From the NCBI GenBank assembly GCA_013368315.1, contig JAACJM010000014.1, forward strand, positions 124,001 through 188,000: a stretch of DNA of 64,000 bases, in the 5' to 3' direction. The position numbers were made by a program, and so were the translations under genes. This DNA comes from Tetrapyrgos nigripes. Its lineage: Eukaryota; Basidiomycota; Agaricomycetes; Agaricales; Campanellaceae. The notes beneath the pieces were generated by a model. The model saw only the letters and a list, made by a program, of their open reading frames with translations, made no database searches and was not told where the DNA came from. Shown here one piece after another: positions 23,045-34,331 of this stretch (positions within the stretch are counted from its first letter, which is position 1; each line of letters begins with the position of its first letter).

Positions 23045-25967
23045 CTACCAGAACAAATTTCCAAATACACTCCCTCTTCCCGACGTTCCCCCCGTTCCCA
23101 ACAAACTACCCACAGCAACACTAACCGGCCGACCCACCACACTGCTCACGCCTCTTATCGGAGTGGAATCAAAGACATGTGGTGTTGGCTGAGGAAGGGG
23201 ATCTGCTCCCAATCTTGGATTTTCCAACTCTCTTTCGTATATCGAAGGTTGACGAGGTCCAGGTGGTAGAGGATTCGTTGTCGAGATGGAATCATGTCTG
23301 AGAGATGGCCCAGGTGAAGTAGATGAAACTGGTGATTCGGTAGGCTCGGTTGGAGGGTCAAAGGCTTTACGCGCAGAGCGTAGACGGAGGAGGATCTGGT
23401 ACCACGATATGATTAGCAAAGGAGGCCAGAGAACGGTGATTGTTTCTGAACACACCTGTTCATACAGCTGAATCTCCCCATCCAAATGTTCCTTCGTTAA
23501 CAACGAAAAATCTTCCAACTTCTGGGCATGATACGTCTCCATCTCTGCCATCGTCGTGTTCAACACGGTCTCACACCGTGCAGCCATCTCTGCGTCGCGT
23601 GCGTCGACTCCTGCATCGATATCCCGGTATCTCGTCAGTGTAGAACGATGTGTGGTGATGACACCGTCGTAAACGGTGGCTGGATGTGCAACGCCTTTGA
23701 GGCTTTCATGTGTTGCGAGTTGTGTTCGTCGGGCCTTTTCAGACGCAAAAAAAGAACAATTGGTCAAATCAAGCTCGGCATTGAGAAGGGAAAAGGACAC
23801 AAACATGATCATCATACATATCAGCTACACTCTGCAGACTATCCGCTGTCCGTTGTATGGTTTTTGTAAGGATTAGACACTCTATATTCAGAAAAACAAA
23901 CTGGTCAGAGCATCATTCTTCGCAACACGTTGACTGAGCCGTACCTTCACAGCCTTCCCTCCAACACCAAGCACCATCCTTGTTCGTTGTTCCTTTTCCT
24001 TTATGCTTCTTCGTGCTGTACCCCTGCACTGTGCCATTGACATTGTTAGGATAATGATCTTCATCTTCGTCCTCTTCTTCCTCCGCAATGCCTGAGAACT
24101 GTCCTCCTGATGCCAAAGGTTGGGAAGTGATGAGAGAGAACAGAGAGTAAGAGAGAAGACGATCGGCTTTGGACATCTCTGATATGACACAGATAGACGA
24201 CATGATCAGTGCCGTCTCTGACTGTCGGACGAGGATCAAGGACGACTCACCGACTCTCGCTTCCCTAATTTTACCGAAATGTCCTCTTAGGGCTTCTACA
24301 CCTCTTCCCAGTGTCTTGGTATGAACAGCAAACCTCTCTACAGCTTCTTCAGCATCCTCCAAATCCAGATTGAAAGCAGGATGGAAGACATGTGCGTAGA
24401 ATGAAGAACCTGCAGGTGGTTGCGCAAGATAGAATGGGGCCAGACGTTTCCATTCCTAGGGTGATAAAATTATTAGATAGACGAACACCATAAGAACTCG
24501 AATGTACTCACAGATTCACTTTCGCAACTCAGAAACCAGGTCACCACCTCTGCATATCTCGCGACAGGATGCCGCACCACTCTATCGATGTACCTCTCCA
24601 GATCACCTCTTCTCGCCTCCACGAAGTCTTGATTAAATCTACCCGCATACTGTTTCTCTGGTAAAGGAGGCAGAGCAATACCCGGTAGCCTCCTCGTCAA
24701 CGCCGTATGCATGAGCACGAAATGTGAATAACGTCTCTGGACAGTAATTCTCGTGGAAGAAGATGAGCCTGGGTCGTCTGTTCCCAAATCATCGTCGTCG
24801 CCGCCATCATCTTGACTAGGTGCTTCAAAGAGCGACGTGACGTTGTACACAGTGTAAGCACCCGTCAAGATGGAAGCGCGTTTGGACGGGGAATGCACGA
24901 GGACTCTGAACGACGGTAGTTTGGATTTCCATGAATGTCCAGCGTCGACAAAATGTTTGTCTGATTCGGGTAAGCCTGTGTCATGAGAGTCGGACTCAGA
25001 GCTGGATCCCTCGGATTTCTCTGCTTCTTCTTCTGCTTCCTCCCCTGCGTCGTCTGAGGGAATGGTATGCAGTGTTGGATATCGTTGATGTGTTCCCTTG
25101 CCGCCAGCACTATCTTTAGCTTCTGATATATCTTTCCCTAACCCTCGTCCTAACCCTCTAACTTCTGTAGGCGAAGCCTCTCCACTACCTTTCAGAACCC
25201 ATGCTTCAGCACCGCTAGTGACGAAATTCGAGAAGCGATTGATGCTTTTTCCTCCGAGAAGGCTTTGTTTGAAGCTTCGCGAAGGGAAGATCCAATCGCC
25301 TGTCTTTTGTGGGAATATAGGATGAGCAGGAGGCTGAGGGTTCAAAGGGGACACCAGGCTATGAGTAGAATTGCGTGGTGTTGAATTAGGCGAGGAAGGC
25401 TCTCGACGGACAGTTATGCGAGAAGCTGAGGGCGTTATATCAATGTCCGCGGAAACAGCGAATTCTGAAGTGAACTGCACATAGGCAGGGATCAGGTATG
25501 TATCAGTCAGATAGTTAGATATCACCACAACAGAGGATATATACCGTGTAATACTCTCGAGGGAGCAACCCAATCTCGCCAGTACTATTCTTCACCAAAC
25601 TCCATCCGTCCGCGAGATCTTCTTTCAGGACAAGTATTTCTTCACCAGCGACGACAGTGAGTTCTTGGAATTCTGTCTTGCCCTCGAAATCATACAGTGC
25701 TCTTGCAGGTCTTGGCGGCGTATCTTCTTGTTCTTTGCTGGAATCCGAGTTGTTCTCATCGACGCTAGCAGAATCCGCTTCAATCTCTGCTACCATTTCC
25801 TTTCCCCGAGCGAGTTCGTCTTCACTGACAGATTGAGAGAGATGGCGAAATTGAGTCCAGGCATTGGATGTGTTGATACCAGTGTCAAAACCTGATGATT
25901 GGGGGCGAGAGAATGAGAGAAAAGAGCTGCCGGAGGGAGATTTGGTTGCGCGTGGTAGAGTCGCCAT
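23045..25967 (-). CDS. SNX9-like sorting nexin (SH3-PX-BAR)
   Basis: Exons (minus): 25967..25545, 25474..24512, 24455..24251, 24178..23945, 23881..23805, 23734..23456, 23395..23045; 843 aa. An SH3 domain at about residues 86-141 shows ARALYDFEG, ELTVVAGEE, DGWSLVKN and IGLLPREYY. A disordered acidic/Ser linker follows. A PX domain at about 329-460 includes FRVLVHSPSK, ITVQRRYSHF and PPLPEKQYAGRF, with RR-Y-S contacting phosphoinositide. A BAR-type helical region at about 465-740 contains AWCWREGCE, LQSVADMYDDHARRTQLATH and THRSTLTRYRDI. The order matches the SNX9/18/33 family, which couples phosphoinositide-rich membranes to curvature and actin or endocytic machinery. The C-terminus is Pro/Gly-rich and unstructured. 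The gene is tandem with and 210 bp downstream of the J-domain gene. Confidence 0.92.
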
Positions 25968-26177
25968 GAAGAGAGTCAAAAGAGTGGTCGAGGTATGGAT
26001 GGGAAAGTGTTAGGGGCCATGGACCCCATTTCGCTTCATCAGCTTCCTCAATGGCAGCATAGATAAATCAATATTAGAATGACTACAATACATCTGCAAT
26101 ACATCCATATGTACATATACAGCACTCCCCTCAAATATCCAACTCCCAAATGCACCGAAATAGCGTCCTCAGCTAAA

Positions 26178-28102
26178 CTACCGTCCTTCCTTCGCTCGAC
26201 TACTCTTAGTCTCAACTCGGACATAATCATTGTCATCCCAAAGACCTCTGCTCGTTCTCCTCGAACCTGAGGCTGAATTTGAAGTCGAGTTGTGTCCACC
26301 TGGACTCGCAGGTCGTTGACTAGCACCAGGGAATAGAGGATTAAACCCTGGTGGCGTCTGAGGTGTCGACACCTCCTTCTTCACGTTCATATATGCTTGA
26401 CCCATTATTTGCAGTCCAATAGCGCGTAGGTGAATCTTGTCTCGGGGTACTGAAGGGTCTTCGAGTACACGATCGCAAACTTCTCGTAAGACGGACTCGA
26501 TCTCTAGTTTTGCTCCCTATAAGAGACGGCAGTCAGTCTTTGATGAGTCTTGCATGTATCTGAGAAGTGATTTACCTTGAACAAAGCCTGCAATCCCTTC
26601 TCAGCAGCGGACTCTTCCAACTTCTTCTTCTCTTCAGGGGACAGATTACCCGCCTTCTCTGCTGCCTGGATTTGTTCAAAAACGGATTTGAGTTCCAAAG
26701 CAGCACGCAGAGTCGAGACACTGTTCTCAGCAGAATGAGATGATGCCAAAACGGAAGAAAGAGAAAGACTAACGTTTCACTGAAGACATGATACTTCCCC
26801 TGCACGTTGTGTAACCATCCTCCAACACCCAGGAATGTCTGGTTTGTAGCAAGCAGATGCTTCGCTTTGGACGCATATACAAATCCAATGGCTTGTAATA
26901 GCTCAGGACCATAAGATTCCCGTGCCAGATCTCTGTAGAATGCTGTGAACAAAGAACAAAGAGAGAAGAGGTAGAACACTCACTCAGCTTCCAATTCAGA
27001 AATCGTCTTGAAGCTCTGCGTTACATCCTGATCGTTGACACCAGTCGCCGACTCTGTGAATATCGCGAGTTTCCTCTCCAGATTCTCCACTAATTTGTCC
27101 ACTCGTTCGGCACGAGCAGCCGCTCTCTACAGGGTATAGCATGGGTAAGTATGCAAATACGCAATAGCTTTGGAAACGCACCTCCGCAGCCTTCTGTCTA
27201 TCCTTCTCAGCCTTCTTCGCTTTCTCCTCCTCCGACATCAGCTTTTCCTTTAACTTCTTCACATTCGCATCTCCTTCATCCTCCGCGTCCTCCGCTTCTT
27301 GCAACGCCGTCTTCATATCCCTCGCCAAACTAATCTGCCCAATAATCGGAACAAACCTCTCTCCACCAAAAATGGCAGAGAATACTTCCTCTGGATCAAC
27401 GAAACCACCTTCAGGTGCGGATTCTTTGGGTCCGAATTCGTTGTATTTGGCGCGTAATGCGGGATCGGAGAGAGTTTGATAGGCAATTGCGATTGCTTTG
27501 AAACGCTCTTCGGCTTGAGGGTCGTCGGGATTTTTATCAGCTAAGTAGAGAGAAAATATATTATTGAGGGCCTGGACGTCAACGCAAGAGAGAGCACGCA
27601 CGGTGGTGTTTGATTGCCAGACGACCTGGATAGAAAGATACGTGCAAGTTAAGTACTTACGTCGCCGGCGTCACGAATACAAAGACCTACGGTATGCCTT
27701 TTTAATATCATCCGTCGTCGCAGTGACTGGTACACCCAGTAAATCATAATATGCCATCTCAAGCGGTCTTTCCTGAGTCCCAATCTTCCTTCCTTTCCTT
27801 CCACCGCTCGTACTCGATGATCCTGTACCACTACTCGATCCACCATACGAATTTAAATTCGACATCGAGGAACCATGTCCCAATCCATTGTTGTTCATTA
27901 TATGAGAATAATGCGAAGGAATTTGCGTTGGATAGAAAGCGTGATTCATTGTAGATTGACATGACCAGCATCTAATGTAGAGAAGAGTTCCTGAGGATGG
28001 AGGTGGTGATGGCACGGGGAATTCTAGATATTTGTTGCACGAGGAACATGTAGTCGTGATGTGGGGGACTGCAGGACGCGAAGAAATGGGCTGGGTCGAC
28101 AT
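26178..28102 (-). CDS. J-domain (DnaJ-X type) co-chaperone
   Basis: Exons (minus): 28102..27691, 27625..27602, 27540..27182, 27126..26984, 26932..26774, 26720..26576, 26516..26178; 526 aa. The J domain spans about residues 113-184 with YYDLLGVPVTAT, KKAYRRLAIKHH and the HPD triad at 145-147, whose Pro codon is split by an intron. A charged region and the DnaJ-X domain follow, with KAKHLLATNQTFLGVGGWLH and FEQIQAAEKAGNLSPEE. This matches Caj1/Djp1-type proteins, which stimulate Hsp70 and in yeast assist peroxisomal or mitochondrial import. The N-terminal 110 residues are unusual: CSSC near residue 19 and CWSC about 28 residues later could form a zinc ribbon, followed by Ser/Gly/Asn-rich sequence. 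The acceptor at 26932 was chosen over one 10 nt earlier to keep frame. Confidence 0.9.
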
Positions 28103-28622
28103 CGTCGACGTTACGGTGAAGTGTGCAAAGGCTATGCACGTGAGGTCCACTGCGCGTCAGTCGGCCGGCGGCGGAAGCATTTTTGTCTCTTTGTTTCAAA
28201 CTTCCATCTCCTAGATCCTCTCTCTCGTCTTGCTGCACACTCTCTGGATCCAGCCACCCAGCTTTCTGCAAGTGAAGCCTCTTTCCTGATACCTCGAGTT
28301 TCTCTGTGTTCGGCCTTGTTCTCCTGACGAGTCCTGTACATGCTACTACGTTAACCATACTTCTGTCTACAGTGGACTCTTCTTATCTTTAATCCCTATA
28401 CTGTCTGCCATCCCAACAGCCCTATGGTGCAGACTCCCGCTCGCTCATCTCGCCTCCTTTACTCATCCATAGAGTCCTGTCGGATCTTCCGTCCGTCTAC
28501 CTTGGGTCTTCCCACCTCGTCCTCACTTTCTACATTTGTGTCTTGGTATCAATTGCTGTAGTAGTGGGCAAGGGTTCTGGGCTTGCAGGCAAGACTCCAA
28601 GTCACCGAAAGTGTTTACCGTC
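28103..28622. other. Intergenic region upstream of the J-domain gene and tRNA
   Basis: Pyrimidine-rich, non-coding. It presumably carries the J-domain gene promoter. Confidence 0.4.
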
Positions 28623-28710
28623 GGCCGACTAGCTCAGTTGGTTAGAGCGTCGTGCTAATACCTGATCAGTGTTAACGCGAAGGTCTTGGGTTCGATCCCC
28701 ACGTTGGCCA
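28623..28710 (+). tRNA. tRNA-Ile (anticodon AAU) with a 14-nt intron
   Basis: Acceptor stem GGCCGAC pairs with GTTGGCC (one G-U), with discriminator A at 28710. The D arm contains AGTTGGTTA and the T arm has TTGGG-TTCGATC-CCCAC. The anticodon stem TCGTG/CGCGA closes a loop CTAATAA with anticodon AAT. Fourteen extra bases (about 28661..28674, CCTGATCAGTGTTA) lie one base 3' of the anticodon, the canonical site for a spliced nuclear tRNA intron. The mature length is 74 nt, normal for a class I tRNA. The A34 would be edited to inosine. Confidence 0.95.
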
Positions 28711-29689
28711 TTTCGGCTTGTCTGCAAGTTGCAACGGTTCTTTTTGACCGTATCTTGCATCATACCTTATGCCTGTTCATTTCCCTGGGCCTGTCTCTGA
28801 ACCGGAGACTTGGTACTTGTTGCTTGATGTATGTGATGATAGAGACTGTCTGTTTGGTCTCTGTTTTTAAACAGCTATGGTAGTCTTCCTACATTAGCCT
28901 TTTCTGATCTTGTCTTGCTTTTTTTTTTTTTTAAAATGAGAATTTTAATTCCTGCCACCCTCCTACTGCACAATGTCTGCTGTCAACATCAGAATCAGAT
29001 AGACTACATCCTGATTCCCATCTGCATCACGATCAATGTCAGCTCCTCTGTTCCTTTTTACTCTCGGCATCGTTATCTTTGTGTTTGTCTCCATCTCCTT
29101 CCTTGTACTCCCTGTCAATTCTCCTCTCTAGAGAAAGAGTGTGTGATCCAAGCTGTAGTCGAGTTCTCTGCCCCACTAATGAGACGTACCCACGTCATGG
29201 AAGGGATACATTCGCTCTTCATGGCATGCATTGCGGCGAGGGTGAGGGCAAGGGCGTGGTTAGGGCCGGGGAGTAGTAAGATGGACGAGGGAACAACTTC
29301 AACAAGGAGAGAAGAGATCTAGAGAAGAGTCATAGAAGGGTCACGTCAGACGCGTCGACGCCTTCTGTTTTTCTTTGGTCAAACTAGAGCTTCTGTACTA
29401 TCAGTTTAGATTGCAAAAATATACATATTGTCTGCTTTCTATATTCTTCGTTCCTTCTAATCAATGTTACCTCAACCCAAGTATCAACCCGGGTACCGTC
29501 GCCTCGTCCGTCATGGAGCTGCCGACGTGACCCACGACCAACCCCTGCACTTCCTCCCTCCAGAGTCTACCGTCTAACCTTTGCAAGTCCGCGTTTGCCG
29601 ATTCACTCCTTTCCATCTTCCCATCCTAAACCAACCTCCTATGCCTCAACCAACTCGACCTCTTCCCAACCTCTAAGCTGACACCAACT
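28711..29689. other. Intergenic region downstream of the tRNA
   Basis: Begins with a T run (28919..28932) that is too far away to be the immediate Pol III terminator. The rest is pyrimidine-rich. No gene is supported: frames at 28915..29322 have no family features. Confidence 0.5.
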
Positions 29690-31145
29690 TTAAACAGCCT
29701 CAGTAAATCCAAGATTCCCCCACCCAGCCCACTTAGGATGACATGCGCGGAAGGATTCAGTTTTGGAGATATCGTTGAGCTCTTTGACTTCTTCGTCTGA
29801 GAGGTCGATGAGTTGGAAATTGGAGATGACACGTTCTTTGGTTACGGATTTGGGGAGGACTGTTTAACAGGGGCAAAGGAAGAGAGAAGGGGAAGAAGGG
29901 ATTAGTTACATACTCGGTAATAATGAAACAAAAGAATCCAAGAAAACAGACACAGTAGAGAAACACACCATTTACATTAGGCCTATTGGCCTGTAACGAA
30001 ATGAGCACAATTGCCGGAGAAACGTTGTGCTTTTCGGCGATCTTGTTGACTACTGGGTTCTTCAGGAGAGGAGACCCATCGGAACCGAGAGGCGAATAGG
30101 CAGTAACGACGATGCCTTTACTGGTGCAGAAGTCGACGATGGCTTGTTGGGGGCAGGAACTGTATATGCGATATGGGAAATGAGTAAGGGACGAGAGGGG
30201 AAAGGGTGGTCAGCAACTCGGTATGATACGGAGGTATGAAGGACCGAAAAAGAGCTGAAACGACAAAAATGACGAACAAAACATGAAGTAGCAAAGACTC
30301 AGCACTCACGGATGAAGTTCAATTTGATTAACAGCAGGAACAACTTCACTGTTATCCAACAAACGTTGAAGGTACTCGACGCAAAAGTTGGAAACACCGA
30401 TGGCCTTGATTTTGTCGGGGTGGGTTTTGTAGAGTTTTTCCATTTCGTGCCAAGTGTCGAGCCAATCGATCTGGAAGATATATAATGTGTAAGAGAAATG
30501 CTACGCAGCACGACGGGTCACGGAGTACGTACAGACTTGTCAGGTCCTCCCTCTTTCGTCATGGGTGCTGGCCAGTGCATGAGCCCTGCATAAATTATAC
30601 ATGTCAGATTCGGAGGTAAAGAAAGACGAGAAGGAAGAACGCACAGAGATCAAGATAAGGCGTGTCTAGTTGTTGCAAAGAGTACTCCAAAGCCTCCTTG
30701 GGATGACCCATGTCGGGGTTGTTGAGTTTGGTGGTCAAGAAGAAATCCCTGCAGAGCCAAGTGTTAGTGGAAAAATCTGACGCGTCAAAAGTCAACGGTA
30801 CACTCACTCTCGGGGAACACCAGAAGCCTTGATACCCTTCCCAACCTCAGCTTCGTTGGAGTAGGCAGTAGCAGTATCGATGTGTTTGTACCCATGACGA
30901 AGGGCTGTTTCTACAGCGTGTTCGACTTCACCGGGTTTGGACTTCCAGGTGCCTGTCGGCGTCAGAAGCACATACAGAGTGTAGAGTTAAAACGTTAAGG
31001 ATAGGTTCGCGATCAATCATCAGATCGATCAGTAAAGTTATACTTGCGGATTTTCAGACAGATGGCAGACGTTGTTCTACTCACCAAGACCGACAGTTGG
31101 CATGATGGCGCCAGTGTTGAGCTTAGTGTGCGGGTTGAGAGGCAT
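29690..31145 (-). CDS. Aldo-keto reductase (Gcy1-like)
   Basis: Exons (minus): 31145..31085, 30952..30808, 30748..30645, 30585..30533, 30470..30310, 30159..29969, 29859..29690; 294 aa, normal for the superfamily. The catalytic tetrad is visible: Asp and Tyr in [13 protein letters not shown], Lys in FFLTTKLNN, and His in [26 protein letters not shown] and [15 protein letters not shown] follow the AKR signature. [15 protein letters not shown] at the end is the NADPH-binding loop. By family it reduces aldehydes or ketones such as glyceraldehyde or glycerol-pathway carbonyls with NADPH in the cytosol. The substrate here is unknown. A TATA-like TATAAAAA is at 31197..31204 (minus strand). The gene is divergent from the 858-residue gene, with 609 bp between the start codons. 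Confidence 0.93.
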
Positions 31146-31754
31146 GATGGAGCACACGTACAATGGGGGGTATTGGTTATAGAGATTTTGTGCCTCTTTT
31201 TATACGGCCCATCCTGATTTCTTGATAAGTATATGATAACGGTTAGGAATGTTTCACCGCGGATACGCCGATTTCAGAGAGATATGGATAAAGGGAGATA
31301 CTTTGTACCGACGGCCGGGTTTAGACTCCGGAGAGTTAGATCATGATGCGAGCAAGATGCATGCAACGCGTTCGGTGCCTGGAATTTTTTTTTTTGCTAT
31401 TTCTTCTTGCATTTCTTCCCCTTTGTCTGAATATATTCACAGACCCGCACAGAAAGAAGCCATCGTTCGTTGCGGACATCTGGACCAGCGGTGAGCCGCC
31501 GCCACCGTGAGCGCCTATTGTGATTACATAACCGAGGTGGGCATAGGAAAATTGATCCCGCGAAAAAAACCTTGCAAACTTGTTCTGCCACTTCCACTTG
31601 TCGTGAGTTGACTCTGCACGCTGCTCGTCAGCTGGCCGGCGAGACTTTCTTTTCTTCCGTAAGTTTCCATTCCTATGACCTCTGTTCACTATTTCACCTA
31701 CATTCTTGAACAGCCCTTCAGAGTCAGTCAGACGACCTCTTATTTCCAACAACC
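31146..31754. other. Divergent intergenic region
   Basis: Shared 609-bp upstream region of the aldo-keto reductase (minus) and the 858-residue gene (plus). Contains a T run at 31385..31394. No gene seen. Confidence 0.5.
31197..31204 (-). promoter_or_regulatory. Putative TATA box of the aldo-keto reductase gene
   Basis: TATAAAAA on the minus strand, about 52 bp upstream of the ATG at 31145. Confidence 0.55.
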
Positions 31755-34331
31755 ATGTCATTGGCTTGCTCCTACTCCGTCGAGGCCATGGCCGCTCTTG
31801 CTTCTTCCTCTTCTCCGCGAATGTCTTCGTCCCAGAGGAGGGCGACTTCTAAATACATCCCAAACGACGACCCTGATTCATATTTCAACACCGCCGACGT
31901 CTCCAACGACTCAGGTATCCCCCCACGTCCTACAAGTCGTCTGGGCTTTCATGACATGGACCACTCGCCCTCGCCCTCTCCGAAATCGCGTTCTTCTTCT
32001 TCGCGGTCGCGCTCGGCTACGTTTAAATGGACCAGGAGTCTCATTCAGAAAATGAGGTTCGATTCATCCTCAAGCGCAACCGTGGTCACCGAGCCGACTG
32101 AAATACTCGAGGCACGCGCTGGGCTGATACATGACGATGATGAAGATGTGTTAACCATCATGAGGAACATTCCTGCATCCCTACCGTCTCGTGACAACCT
32201 TTCGTTGGAGGACATGAGCTTCTCCCTTTCCAGCGGCTCAGACGACGAACAGGATGGCGACGATTCAGACTTGTCTGATTCTGATTTTGATCTTGATTCA
32301 CTCTCCCTTTCTGACCTCGAGGATCCACGCGAACCTTGCCCTTCATTTCCCCAAACTTCTATCAGCGCTATCACTACTCCTTCCTTCTACACCTCAAATC
32401 CAGACCCCTCATGTTCTCCAGCTTCTACGTCTCTATTCTCTTCCTCTTCTCACTCCACCGTCTCAGATGAATTCGAATCATCTGATTCGATCACTATTTC
32501 CTCAGTTCCTGTTCCCGCCATTCCCGAAAAGTACTCCTCTCTCCCCTCACCCTTCTCTCCATCCTTCACAATATCACCTACACCCATAATCACCCCAACA
32601 CGACACATTTACGGTGATCACGGTCACTCAAGGCATTCTCTTTACCATCAAAAGTGGTTTTGGGGTGCACGAGAAGAAGCTTGGGCGCAATATTCTGCAC
32701 ACCTCAATGGGTCTGATGCCTATGCAGGTATGATGAAGACTTCACCCGAAGAGCCTGTCACGTTGAGGTTCCCACTGTTGTTTTCGAGTGCCCGCACGAC
32801 TGTACCGAATTCGAGACGATTATGGACAGATCAGGATCATCATGGTGATTATGGACACGCGCATTCGACTTCTACCGCTGTAGAAGTGGAAGACAGCGGT
32901 ACGACGCTTGTTCCCGTATCTGGTCAGGCGGTATTGTCTACGTTCTCATCTGCATCACCCCAACCCCAGCCCCAATCATCCTCACCGTCGTTGTCACAGT
33001 CTCCATCACCACCTTTACCCCTACCTCCGATGACTCTCCACCCCCGTTGGGGAGACCTTGAAAGTCTACGAGACGCTTGGTGTGTCCACATGGATCGGTA
33101 CTTTGTGGGTATACCCCTCTGGTCCATTCGGAAATCGTTGTGGATGTTTGATGTGCATGTTCTCGGCATGGTTATGGGTTCTGGCAGCGGGAAATCATCA
33201 TCAGGAAGCTGTCGTCGAGCAAGACGAATAAAGACACGGACACGAACAGTGCGTATGGGCCAGATGAATGATGGGGATGAAAGTGCCCCGACTACAGATA
33301 ATGGAGAGTACGAGGATGAGGATGGTCATGATGAATGTTCGTGTTCTTTTGAAGATGAAGACGGTGACGGTGGATGTGATTCTGGTTCGAGTTCGGATTT
33401 GGATTTGGATTTGGACGCAAACTCGATGAGAATGTCAATGTTGACGGGTTTTAGTGATGATTCGGATATTACACTTGTAGAGAGTGACCTTGAGGATGAT
33501 ATTGAAGGTGGGGAGGAAAGTGACGCACGGCGTGATGAGGATGTTGATGGAGGTGCTGGTGGTAGTGAGACCAGGACTGGAAGGGAATTCGATGGCTATG
33601 GAGAGGAAGAGTTTTTCGAGGATGTCGATTTGGATGGGTATGCACATGCATGTGGCTCGTTCGCCGACAACAACCACAGTGGCAACACATCTTCGTTCTC
33701 AGCAGCTGAAACGACGCCCACTACGCCCACTCCATCTACCTCTACTTTGAACTCGGCGTCGGCATCATCATCATCGTCGGCTTATTGTGCAAATCAGACG
33801 CAGTCGTTTGACGCGTATTTCTCATCTGCCGTTGAATGTACTCCTCCACAAGTTCATCCTTCATACGCACCTCTCTTCCTTTCTCGCATTGGGTTGGCTA
33901 GGTCATATATTGACGACGACAACGACACCAACAACAACAGTAAGACTGATGTACCGAAGCTAGAGAAGGAGAAGGAAAAGAAGGAAAAGGCGAAGGAAAA
34001 GGACACGAGGATGATCAGGATGTCCAGGGTTTGGGAGACGAATTGGTACAAGCGCTCAGAGGTGCTGCTACAGTTGACGAGGAGGGATAGGGAGGTGCGG
34101 TATATGCAGGACAGCTATAGGGATGGTAATAGGATGGGGGGGAAGAGCGAAAGGAGGAAGAGCTCTTATGAAGAGGAAGATGTTGCTGTTGGCGTCGATG
34201 TTGACGTCGGCAGGGGATCCACCAATGTTGGGCTCGGGATCTCAATCTCCATATCTATGAACAACGATGACTCGGTGATGAAATCTCTCTCGAAGTCCTC
34301 ATCGACGAATCAAAAATCCGTTTGTGCATGA
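31755..34331 (+). CDS. Large acidic Ser-rich protein of unknown function, 858 aa
   Basis: One uninterrupted frame of 858 codons, starting at ATG 31755 and stopping at 34331. Much of it is low-complexity: Ser-rich N-terminus, Asp/Ser runs at about 155-195, a long Asp/Glu/Ser-rich stretch at about 510-640, and a Lys/Glu stretch at about 735-755. Three parts look folded and probably conserved. The first, near residue 297, is LYHQKWFWGAREEAWAQYSA. The second, about 422-470, has HPRWGDLESLRDAWCVHMDR and then PLWSIRKSLWMFDVHV. The third, near 758-785, reads VWETNWYKRSEVLLQLTRRD. I recall similar Trp-rich blocks in predicted mushroom proteins of unknown function. No membrane segment or catalytic motif is seen. 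Confidence 0.8.
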   Translation: MSLACSYSVEAMAALASSSSPRMSSSQRRATSKYIPNDDPDSYFNTADVSNDSGIPPRPTSRLGFHDMDHSPSPSPKSRSSSSRSRSATFKWTRSLIQKMRFDSSSSATVVTEPTEILEARAGLIHDDDEDVLTIMRNIPASLPSRDNLSLEDMSFSLSSGSDDEQDGDDSDLSDSDFDLDSLSLSDLEDPREPCPSFPQTSISAITTPSFYTSNPDPSCSPASTSLFSSSSHSTVSDEFESSDSITISSVPVPAIPEKYSSLPSPFSPSFTISPTPIITPTRHIYGDHGHSRHSLYHQKWFWGAREEAWAQYSAHLNGSDAYAGMMKTSPEEPVTLRFPLLFSSARTTVPNSRRLWTDQDHHGDYGHAHSTSTAVEVEDSGTTLVPVSGQAVLSTFSSASPQPQPQSSSPSLSQSPSPPLPLPPMTLHPRWGDLESLRDAWCVHMDRYFVGIPLWSIRKSLWMFDVHVLGMVMGSGSGKSSSGSCRRARRIKTRTRTVRMGQMNDGDESAPTTDNGEYEDEDGHDECSCSFEDEDGDGGCDSGSSSDLDLDLDANSMRMSMLTGFSDDSDITLVESDLEDDIEGGEESDARRDEDVDGGAGGSETRTGREFDGYGEEEFFEDVDLDGYAHACGSFADNNHSGNTSSFSAAETTPTTPTPSTSTLNSASASSSSSAYCANQTQSFDAYFSSAVECTPPQVHPSYAPLFLSRIGLARSYIDDDNDTNNNSKTDVPKLEKEKEKKEKAKEKDTRMIRMSRVWETNWYKRSEVLLQLTRRDREVRYMQDSYRDGNRMGGKSERRKSSYEEEDVAVGVDVDVGRGSTNVGLGISISISMNNDDSVMKSLSKSSSTNQKSVCA

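Noticed and set aside
26941..26984. Acceptor 10 nt upstream for exon 5 of the J-domain gene
   Set aside because: It would shift the frame of the conserved region that follows; the acceptor at 26932 keeps frame.
28915..29322. 135-codon frame after the tRNA
   Set aside because: Pyrimidine-rich translation without motifs or splice context.
32045..33690. Minus-strand frames opposite the 858-residue gene
   Set aside because: Caused by the Ser/Asp codon bias of the plus-strand gene.
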